From Piezodorus guildinii (lineage: Eukaryota > Arthropoda > Insecta > Hemiptera > Pentatomidae): a stretch of 64,000 nucleotides of DNA. Positions 52,131 to 62,200 of the stretch are shown here, piece after piece (the stretch's first letter is position 1; each line of letters opens with the position of its first letter). The stretch covers positions 102,473,563-102,537,562 of the forward strand of contig CM041297.1 of assembly GCA_023052935.1 (NCBI GenBank), read 5' to 3'. The position numbers and the translations under genes are program-made. The notes under the pieces were generated by a model. The model worked only from the letters and a program-made list of their open reading frames with translations, did no database searches and was not told the DNA's origin.

Positions 52131-52683
52131 GTGACTCAAATGAGTAACAATAATTTTTTATCCTTCTATTCTTAGTTCTTGTTCATTCTTAGAAGACTTA
52201 AAATGTGTGTCAAAATGTAAGTAAAAACAAACAAAAAACAATAGCGTGTTTCATTATGATCACCTCATTCCCTTTCTTACCAATCAAAGTGATGTAGTCT
52301 CCCTTCTGTTGAAGAAATTAAGTATAATAAAGGATATTTGTTTTAATTGCAATAATAATGGGAATCAGTAAAGATGGTTTTTATTTCATAAGTTAAGGGA
52401 ATTGTGATTTTTTAAATATTTTAATAATGGGAAACAAATAAATTTGGAAACAAATCATTAAATCTTTATTACAAAATTTACAAATAAATACTGTTTTTTT
52501 TTTTTGTTTTTTTTTAATATCACTTATATATATTTCTTCAGCTACCTTATAAAATGTTCTGTATATACAAAATACTACAATGAATTAATTGATTGATTAT
52601 ATCGCTAAATATAAAGTACATAATAATTACATATTTTAGTGTAATATACTAAGAGATATAATTGTGTGAAGGTACATATTATG

Positions 52684-53040
52684 CTATCTATGCATTGAAG
52701 AACGGTAGCTTGCATTAGATGAAAATGTGTTTGCTCTTTGATGTTTTATAGCCAGGGAAGGACAGAAAGTCCTGTACATTGTTTGTCTATATTTATCACT
52801 CATTGCACAGTACAATAAAAAATTAAAAGCTGCATTAACGGCTAGTAGTAAATTAAATATATTTCCAAAAGCACGAACTATATAATAACCATCTGTGTTA
52901 ACCTCTGGAGTATAGAATATACCTAATATTAATGTAATCGCGGATGGTGCTTGACAGAGAAGAAATAAGAATACAACTGCTACCAAAGCTATAGTGATTT
53001 TATTCTCTTGTTTTTCTTTATAATTTTTCCTTGAATTTCC
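52684..53040 (-). CDS. GPCR exon 4: loop 3, TM6, TM7, tail
   Basis: Acceptor CCAG at 53041-53044, phase 0. GNSRKNYKEKQENKITIALV, TM7 FNLLLAVNAAFNFLLYC, stop after ASYRSSMHR. Confidence 0.9.
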   Translation of the reverse strand, partial: GNSRKNYKEKQENKITIALVAVVFLFLLCQAPSAITLILGIFYTPEVNTDGYYIVRAFGNIFNLLLAVNAAFNFLLYCAMSDKYRQTMYRTFCPSLAIKHQRANTFSSNASYRSSMHR

Positions 53041-55843
53041 CTGGAAAAAAATTAGTTTTAGTTTCAATTAAGTAAGATTTGTTCACATCTTAATTTTTCT
53101 AGATAAAATATAGGTCACTATATTCGATCCTCATGAGTTTGTTTCGGCTTCCTTTCTGATTAGTACCACTTTCAGAAAATGTCTGGGGCATTAGGAACTG
53201 AAGATTGTGTCTACAGGCAATTAAACTAGACAAACTACAATCTACAATGCTCTACAAGCTGGAAACTGTGAAAATCATGATCATAGTCAATTTTTTATAT
53301 ACACCATAATATTGGATTGTAAAATAAGTTTGTAATGTTTTTTAATATTTTAATTTGATTCTCAATGTGTTTATAAAATCATGCTTACTAGGTCAATATA
53401 ATGTTTAAATATTTTAAAAAGGATTAGATAAGGTGCTTTTATGCATCAGTTTCAACTGAGAATCCTTGTCTTTAAGTGGTGTTTTCCTTGCTCAAAATGG
53501 AAGAGAAAAAATTCAATTTTGTCATTTAATGATTTTTTATTTTCGAAAAATCTACGGCACAGACAGTCAACGAAATTTGCAGTGTGTATGGCGATGATGC
53601 CTTAGGAGAAAGCATTGCCTGTAAGTGGTTTGCTGGGTTCAGAACTGGAAATTTTGACTTGGAAGACACAACAAAGCGCTCGGGTCATTCTGAAAAGTTT
53701 TGGGAGGGTCGGCATTAAAAATTGACCTGAAAGATGGCAGTAATGTAATAGATCAAAATGTGTCATATATAATTGATTAAAAATATTTATAAGAATCTGA
53801 AGTTTTTATTGAAATCACTAGTAAGCAATGCTACAAATTTATTTTACAATACAATGAAACAAGTTATAAGAAATGAAAAGCATTCTTATCTTTAAAAAAA
53901 ATAGTTATGTAATGATTTGGTGTTAAGTTATATTATTGAATATATCGTATGAATTGTATTTTTTTTTTTCAGAATGAAATGATTGGAATGTGAATAAAGA
54001 TAATTTAAATGATTAATTTTAATTTTAATATGACTCTAGTTTTATATAATTCAATTTTTTTTCATTTACTGTTAATAAAACTCAGTCAGAAAATAAATAA
54101 ATTCTGTAAGTCCTAAATTATTGACCTTTTAGAAAAATTTACTAGATCTATAAAAGAAATTTGTTTGCCAATTTTTGGTTGGTCAGTGCTGATGAACTTA
54201 ATGTATTATGTTTGAAGTTTTGATTTGGAAAATTATTAAATGTGTTAATGCATTGCTCTATGGTAATACTTTATTTTTTGTTCTTTGATGGTTCTTTTTA
54301 GATAAATATATTATTATTTAAAATTTTTTGTTATATTATATCATTAATTTTGTTTTTGTTTATTTTCAGTTAATAATTATTACTTTCACTTACCTATATA
54401 TGAAATCTAAGGTTAATAATAGTTGAACATATTCGATGTCCAACTAAATGAGAAAACAGCAAAAATATTTTTTTCATGCAATTTTTGTGTTTTTAAACAT
54501 AAGCAAAATAATAAATAAAGTATAGTAATATTAGTGGACTGCCTGTGGCTGAGTGGCTAGTGCGCTAGTCTCGCAGTTTAAAGGTTTTGAGGTCGAATCC
54601 CAGTCCTTGTGGGGCTTTTATGAGCATATAATTAAATGGGGATTCACTCACAGCCTATCCCCAGGGTACGTGAGACCCGTCAGCTTATTTGTGGCCACTC
54701 ACAAAAATAGGCGTAGAGATGATGACCCTACCCTATAAAATTTTATCAAGAAGTGTGTGAGTATATTCCCACCAAAGAAAAAAAAATGTAATTTAGATGT
54801 ATATTATACCGTTGGAAAGCTAAAGATTTCAGAACAAATATTATCTAATAGACGGAATTGTAAAAGGTAATGTAAAGTAATGAATAGGGCATAAACTTAT
54901 TACTGATTATTATACTAATAATTTAATAGTTTTATATTATTTAATCGAATCATTATGTTTCCAATGAAACTAAATAAATACATTTTTATTTAAATTAACT
55001 TAAAACTTTTTTCAACTTTAGTTGTATTTAGTAGTTCTGAAATTAATTTTTACAGAAAGGTAAGAGAAACCTGCACCAGATTTTTATATATAGAGAGATT
55101 ATTTAATAAAACACACGTTTCTATTGAAACTAAATGTAATTAATTCTTTAACAATTTATTCTCATTTCGAACTGTATTTAAAAATTCTTAAATTGATTTT
55201 AACAACAGAAGTAAGTGAAGATCGTGTGTTGTGTGCACCAGATTTTTAAAAATAAATCTGGCTGATTGATTTAATTAGTAGGAAATTTTTCAAATGACAG
55301 ATAGAAAATAAAATTTGTTTAGAGTTACTTATATTTAAGCTGTTGTAGTTGTTGATTGCTTAATTACTTATGAATAAATAATAAAAAAATTTCACGATCG
55401 CAATACTTTCCTTACTATATATAGTAAGTGAAAGTAAAATGAATGTTTATTTTGTTTTTAAATATAATAACTTTATGATTTAATTTACTTATGGGTTTAG
55501 TGTTGATATTTTTAAAGAAGGTTTGTCTTTGACTTCATTGTCAAATACTTGAGTTGTATTTGATGCAAAGTAAGATACTGTATTATGGTTCTACTTTTAA
55601 TTGTGTGTTTATTTACAGTGTAAAAAAGCATATGCACTTTGAAAAATATAATTGATTAATTAAAAAAAAAACATTCACTAATTATCAAATTATTTTGCTA
55701 CTTGAAAATTTCTCACCTCTGTTAAGTTCTTTCTTTTTGCTTGACTTATTCTTACAGCATTTATCAGCAAATAGTTCAGCGTTCCCAAAAGTATTAATGG
55801 AATGAACACAAATGTGATACCTGAGAATGATAAAATATATAAA

Positions 55844-55894
<51 letters not shown>

Positions 55895-57273
55895 TTTATT
55901 ATTTATATTTATGCACAATAAAATATTATGAAGGTGTAAATATTATATAAACTATAATAAAATATTCTTTTAACACAAAGTGATACCTGAGAACCAATAA
56001 AATATTGTTTTGTATGTTTTATTTTTTCCCAATGATGAGTAATGGATAAAACTTGTTGTATTTGTTTCCGGATTTATGTTTATTTGTGCATTCCATTCAA
56101 ACGGTGTGGTAACTGTGGATAACAATCCAAACATTACGACAAAACCAATAACTTTTCTGGCCCTTGCTTCTGTACAAACAACTTTTCCTTTTAATGGATG
56201 ACATACTGCTATATATCTTTCTAATGTAAATGACACAGTGAGCCAAGTAGATATAGCAACTGTAAAAGCAAAACAAAAACAATGGTGTTAGTGTCAAGAA
56301 ACAGAATTTTATTCAATGTTTCTTATTTTATTTTCCATAAAAGGGAGGATCCCAACTAAAGATGTTAAAAACATTCTTGTTTTTAAACAATACTTTAAGT
56401 AAATATATACAAAAATACATTTTCTATATGCAAAAGAAATCTTTAAAAGACTTTTTACTAAGAATTCTTTAGAAATTTTAACAAATTAATTAAAATTAAA
56501 AGCCTTAGTTTATTAACAGTGATAAAAAAAGTGAACAAAAGATAAATTATAATTTATATCCATTAATTTTCTTACGATAAATGTGACTTCACTAATGTAG
56601 TTGATCAATGAAGTTTCATGTATCAGTAATAAAATAGCAGATAATTAATAAAAATACATTAATATTTATTCTTTAAACTGCGATGATTTTAAACTCTGTT
56701 TATTGGAATCTTTGACAGAATTTTTAAATTGTTTATTTGAAAAAAAAAAAAAAATCATCTTTTTTGATTAAGATAAAAGTAATATTTATAATGATTTCTT
56801 TGGAATTTTCAATGAAATCTTGATCCAATTATAGGCTTTAGAGATTAAAAAAAAAGAAGCATATGAGCCCTTATAATATATCATTTGCAATAATCTAGCT
56901 ATAATTCCATATTTAATTGCTTCTTTTTATGTGTTGTAAAAGTTCAATTACCTGTAGCGTCTGCAAACCACACGGCAAACCTCCAATACTCCCAATATAA
57001 TATATACTTTGGATCACTCATATGATGTTCGAAACTCAGCGTCATATAAAATATTAAATACATTAGATCTGACACAGCTAGTGCTGTTAAGTATGAATTA
57101 GTTGAACCGGACATTCTCTTCCTTGTCAAAACAATTATAGTCATAACATTTCCAAACAATCCAATGATGAAAACAATTGGAGCCACAACATCTGGAATCC
57201 AGAAGCGGCATTGTTGTAAAAAATATAATGATTTAGACTTCGAGGTAACTAAAGTGTTTTCTGTGCCATTCAT
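52684..57273 (-). CDS. Rhodopsin-class peptide GPCR (FMRFamide-receptor-like), complete, 4 exons
   Basis: Four exons, 56952-57273, 55987-56259, 55717-55820 and 52684-53040, join in phase to 351 codons. TM1 VAPIVFIIGLFGNVMTIIVL with the GN of helix 1, TM2 LTALAVSDLMYLIF (N/LAxxD), TM3 end ERYIAVCHPL (ERY in place of DRY), TM5 in exon 3, TM6 LFLLCQAPSAITLIL (CxxP variant) and TM7 NFLLYC in place of NPxxY. The C-tail is basic and Ser-rich. The ERY, LLCQAP and NFLLYC set is typical of insect FMRFamide-receptor-like orphans; the ligand is unknown. It would couple to G proteins at the plasma membrane. It is divergent from NPC1, with 1.9 kb between. No broken frames, unlike androglobin. Confidence 0.88.
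53490..53700 (+). pseudogene. Mariner transposase N-terminal (HTH) relic
   Basis: Reads KSTAQTVNEICSVYGDDALG, CKWFAGFRTGNFDLEDTTKR, SGHS: mariner HTH and the W-F-x-x-F-R-x-G-x-F-D-L-E-D hallmark. Sits in GPCR intron 3, on the opposite strand. No catalytic domain. Confidence 0.8.
54382..55437. repeat. Dispersed DNA repeat, copy 2 (interrupted by a SINE)
   Basis: Starts TTTCACTTACCTATATATGA, ends with the complement TATATATAGTAAGTGAAAGT, an inverted terminal pair. Body matches 17362-17480. A SINE occupies 54538-54775. Related to 16847-17740 and 63375-64000. Confidence 0.75.
54538..54775 (+). repeat. tRNA-derived SINE
   Basis: A-box TGGCTGAGTGGCTAG at about 54547, B-box GGTCGAATCCC at about 54591 (one T short of consensus), then a non-tRNA body and AAAGAAAAAAAAATG tail. 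Inserted in the DNA repeat. Confidence 0.75.
55717..55820 (-). CDS. GPCR exon 3: TM5
   Basis: G+GT gives Gly, then ITFVFIPLILLGTLNYLLIN, AVRISQAKRKNLTE. Donor GTGAGA. Confidence 0.9.
55805..56005 (-). repeat. Direct repeat spanning both ends of GPCR intron 2
   Basis: Plus-strand 55805-55838 and 55972-56005 match over about 33 bp, around AACACAAA-GTGATACCTG. Both splice sites (CTCAG/GTATCAC) lie inside the copies, 167 bp apart, and the intron between is 166 bp with a TA run. Confidence 0.8.
55987..56259 (-). CDS. GPCR exon 2: TM3 end to TM4 and loop 2
   Basis: G+TT gives Val, then AISTWLTVSFTLERYIAVCH, KVIGFVVMFGLLSTVTTPFE, NPETNTTSF and IFYWFS. Donor GTATCA at 55986. Confidence 0.9.
56952..57273 (-). 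CDS. GPCR exon 1: N-terminus, TM1, TM2
   Basis: MNGTENTLVTSKSKSLYFLQ (glycosylation site at N2), TM1, TM2, then SFEHHMSDP and AVWFADATG. Upstream in-frame start not visible. Donor GTAATT. Confidence 0.9.
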
Positions 57274-59146
57274 TTCAGTAGAGGTATTTTTCCCAGTGTA
57301 ACATGACTACTAATTTATTTTTATTGCTTTTTTATAGTTAAACAAGTTTTTTTTAATGGAGCAGAAGGACTTATCTTCATCTGAAAATTGTTCATTTTAA
57401 TTTATTACTATATTAATTGAATCAACATTTTGTAAATTCAAGATTTTTTTTTTTCTACATTTGATTGATCATAAACTCTTGTCTAACCAGATTTTAATAT
57501 TAAACCACAGCCACAACAGTCTATTCAAAATATTATGTCTAGTATGTTTTGTTGTTTATAATGTCAGCACTAAGCACTATTATAAGTATACTGGGCTGTC
57601 TTTCAGACCTCTGAGCTGTAATTAGAACTCTTGCTATTAATACTCAGGGGTGTATCTGTTATATATTTCTCTCCAATTTTAAACAATCAGGCTGTTCCGA
57701 TTGAAACAAAAAAGTCTCACTATTTCTCATTTTACAAATTTAAGTGCAGTGAAAAAATATATTTACACATGACTGGTTATGGAATATTATTAAATGGGAA
57801 ATATTTGAATAATTTTTGTATAACAACCTTCTAAAATATTTATATACGATCTAAATTTTATCAAATTTATTAATATACTGATTTTAAGTGTTATACTGAT
57901 TGAATATCAATTGATTTTTGAATTCCACCAATGAATTCATATTTTAGTTTATGTATCTAGTATATACCTCTGAGATGTTTATTTTTCATTCATTGCCTTT
58001 GGGAAACTAGAAAATTAACTTTTTCAACTCATTAAAAAATAGATGCATTGAGTAGTTTTATATATGAATTTCATAAATCTTTTGTTTTTACTTCAACATT
58101 TATGAAATCAGGATTCCATAAACTGCTTTAAAAAAGGATATTGTGATACGAGTTATCTCCTTTGATTTACAGTCTGTATAATTTTTATTTGTTACTGATT
58201 GATCAAGTAATATTAGTTGGTATTTTATTTATTTATGCATTTTAGTACATTTAAATTTCAACTTTGCATAGCAACTTTTAATCAGATAATTCCTTCACAG
58301 TAACTTAATATTTAATTAATAGATGTGTTACCTTCTTTGATTATATTTATTTACATTTTACAAGAATTTGTTTTGTTGAAGAATTTGCTACCATTTTTAA
58401 AACGATTATGAATTTCAATTCATTTTACATATAAAAAATTACCAATTCCTTCTTTTTTAAAGATTTTTATCAACTTATTTATTATTTATGAAATATTTTT
58501 TCTTTTCTGGTCTTGCCACATGTTGAAATCCTGTTAACTTTTTTAACTTTCATTTTTCACTTTCATAAACATTTTAATTCTCAATGTGTTTCACTTTAAT
58601 TAAAAATGTTATGATATTTTGTGTTTTCAATATACCCCAAATATATATTTTCATTAAAACATGAATTTGAACATAATTTACATGAAAAAAAAATCGGAAA
58701 TGTGAAACAACTATTTGGTATGTTAAGAACATTAATGATGAAGAAAAAGAAAACAATCAACGAAGGTAATTATTCAAAATTTGAATTTAGGCGGGTTAAT
58801 ACAAATGCTGACTAAATAGAAAGGTACCGCCTTCTGTTGGCAGCTTTATGAAACCATGTTTCATCTGTCAATAAGTCCCGAGTTTGGAGGTTGAATTGTG
58901 CTACATCGAGGCTACTCTCCTGTCGGTCACACCTTGTTTTTATCATGAAAGCTTAGTTTCGTTATTTATTATAGTTCGCTAGATATTAATTTTAGTTAAA
59001 TAATGTATGGTTCTGTGTTATGACATTTTAACAGGTAATGAAAGACGGAAGTAACATGACTTTTGACCGTTATAATTATCGAGGTTGTGTTAAATGATTA
59101 TTTTCCGTTTTATGTATATTATAGGCACTAATCAGAATAATTGAAG
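57274..59146. other. Divergent intergenic region (GPCR / NPC1)
   Basis: 1.9 kb with both promoters presumed. No clear TATA box or CpG island. No recognised ORF. Confidence 0.5.
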
Positions 59147-59233
59147 ATGCCTTCTCACCGCAGTTCCGTCATGTTATCACTATCAGCAATTGTTCCAGTC
59201 TTAGTGATTTTATCTTGCTCTTTTACTGGACAG
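59147..59233 (+). CDS. NPC1: NPC1 exon 1: signal peptide
   Basis: MPSHRSSVMLSLSAIVPVLV, ILSCSFTGQ; donor GTATGT, phase 0. A frame from TTG 59141 would add two residues; ATG is preferred. Confidence 0.9.
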
Positions 59234-62200
59234 GTATGTAAAGTTATTTTCACTCTTATTAAGTTTCGTATTTTAGTTGTTGATAGGGACTATTACATTA
59301 AAAATAATATTAGTATTCAGAATTAGCCTTATTATATTAATCATTCTTTCATTTAATTATTTAGGTGTCATCAGCTCAATCTCCTTACCATTGCATTTGG
59401 TATGGACAATGTCATACTGATGCTTTAGGTCGCACCCAAAATTGTTTTTATAATGGTACAGCAAAACCTCTCAATGAATCTGGTTATGGCCTTTTAGAGA
59501 AATGGTGTCCAGACTTCTTTGCTAAACGCAGTAAGTTTAAAAAAATTGTTTATCACACATCACAACATTTAACTAGCAATTATTTGGGATATATTATAGG
59601 TGTAATAATCTTTATGTATAAGGTTGATCACTAATCTCTTGCAAAATGTTGAAATCAATTATCCTAGAATCATTTTACGTTGTTTTAAAAATGAATAATA
59701 TTAATCATTCTTTCCAATATTTGATTACTCTAACCTTTCAGGCTTTGTCTACAAAACATTTGTTAAAAATAAGTTTTTATTTATTTAATGTGCAATAAAA
59801 TTTTCAGAGTAAATATATCATCCACTTTTTAGGTATATATTAAATTTTTAAAATGCTTTTATTTAACAACTTCAAAACCTACTTCAGTCAAATCTTTTGC
59901 CAGGCAATACAGTTTCAAACTAACAATTATTGAAAATAGTTTTATATCTGCCTGATTTTTATATTTTATTTGATAGTATATGAAGAAAATAAAAACTTAC
60001 GCTGAGTTTTTTTAATCCAAGGTTGTTTTATTTTTTATCTCCGCAATTTTATAGTTGATGGACTTTACTAATTTACCCTATTGTTTTTCTGTATTTAGCA
60101 TTAGTAACTATGCTTCATTCTGATAATTATTATGGCAAGTTTTTTAAGAGGTGTTCTTTGTTAGTAATTCACGTTCAACAATTAGAAATCATATTCTTGT
60201 GAGAGAGATAAAGCTTATCACTTAGTCCTCCTGTCAGATTTTTAAGTTTTTAGAGGTTGACTTTGATACCCAATAGTTTATTTAAATTCCTATCAATAGT
60301 GAGAAGGGTGGCTTAGTTCCCTAATTGGTTCTTTTTGGAATAGAATGAAATTTTGACAGAGTCTTAAAATTCAATAACTTTCTCATAATTCTTTCCTTAA
60401 ATTTTTAATTTACTAATTGTGTTGTTATAAAGTCTGATATTAAAAAGGTTTGGATCGTGTACAACAGTAATAAAATATATGTTAATTTTATTGTAGAATG
60501 TAATAATCATGATTTGAATCATGTAGTAATTTGAATGGTGTTCTTTTTTTAAAACAAATTGATTTGTGGTACATATTAGTACTGTAGGTATTTGACCAGT
60601 ATACTACATTTTAGTAGTTTTATATTGGTTACTTCATTAGGTTATAAGATTTTTTATTTTGTTTGACTTTCATTTTTAAGTCATTCGAGTTTTTTAGTTG
60701 GGATGTTTTTTTTTCTCAATATTTTATCCGACTTATCAATGTGATACCAATTGAATATGGCTGAAATTTGTTTCGTTTTTTCAATTGCATTTTATGTTTT
60801 AATGGGAGTTGGCGGAATTCTACCTAATGCTATGGTTACTACCCAACAAATAGCAATTTTTTGTGGATCTGCCGATACCTATCACCACTGATAAGGAAAT
60901 TTCAGACACGGTCGTCCGGGGTACTGATGGCAACACTGCTAACGCCAAGTTCCTTCAACATCTGGGACGTTGATTTCCAAAAGGTTCTAAAAGACATTTT
61001 TTCGAAATTGATATTTTGAGATTTTTTTATCTAACCAGATTTTATCTAAAAAACATAAAAATCTTTTTAAAACGTATTTAAAAATTGCATTTTACTCCAA
61101 AAGGTAATAAATCCACATTTCATTTCATTCGAAAATTCAACTATATTTCCTACTATACAGCAGAAGCACCTAAACCCGTAATATATACCCATTAATTTAT
61201 TGTTTTCTTCATTTTGTGCATTTTTATTGGTTCATTTAGTACGCCTTGAATCACCGCTATTATTTCGATCAATGGTTTAAACCTAATAAGCAGTTTTTAG
61301 GCTGTTTTAAACAACCTAATTGCGTCGCTTCGGTTCTCATAGGTTGTCAATTAAATTTAGTTTTTTTTAGTATTTCTTCTTGAAGCAACATAAATTTAGT
61401 TAAAAAAAATTTCAGTAACTCACATTTTAATTGAATAATGGTATTTGATCCTGCAAATAGTTGGAATTAATTAGCATTCCACGAACTTGCTATGTATGAG
61501 AAGAAAAACCGTGCCTTAATAGTAGATCTTACTTAATAGTAGATTTATTTGATTTTTTAATGTAAAATAAAAGTTCAAAAGATATTTATTTATCAGTATC
61601 TATAGCTAATCAATGTAATTAACCTACAAAGAAAGCTATTTCTCAGAGGGAGAATAAGGTAATATACATAACTTAGTAATTAACAATATAAAGACGTTAG
61701 TTATCGTCACGGGTTTAAACCTGCAGGTAGTCCTAAGATTTTTTAATGTGAGTTAAAAATCCTTCGTTATGCCGTCCTTCGGAGGGGACGTTAAAAGGTG
61801 ATCCCGAACCTGTGCGATGTGAGGTACTCGTTAAAGATCCCTATCCTAATAAAACCTGGATAGGCAAAATTTAGGACTCCCACTGAAGCATCATCCGATT
61901 AGCCATAGTAGCACAAGGTGATATTAAATAAATAAAGAAACAGACCTTAGTTATCGGTAATGTATCATGAAGGTTATAGTGACTGTTACCAACTTATACC
62001 GCGTTAAAATCTTCCAAAAAGTACTATATCCCTTTTAATTAATTCCCAAAAGTACTATATCCCTTTTAATTCATCGAAAAATAAGTTGATAACACGCTTA
62101 AAAATCAACTTAAGGTGATAGTAAAAAAGGTAATTTAATTTAATCAGGCAAATTGGTCCAATAATAAATAAATGACATATTTTTGCGTTTCCAGTAAAAT

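Larger units (their letters stand above)
48941..52683. other. Intergenic region between androglobin and the GPCR
   Basis: Contains SINEs (49060, 50092) and broken LINEs (50470-52130). 49271-50090 shows nothing recognised. No clear polyadenylation site for androglobin, though TA repeats at 48978 hide the region. Confidence 0.6.

Noticed and set aside
58621..58815. 64-codon frame upstream of NPC1
   Set aside because: Low-complexity Lys/Asn/Ile composition expected by chance; no family resemblance.
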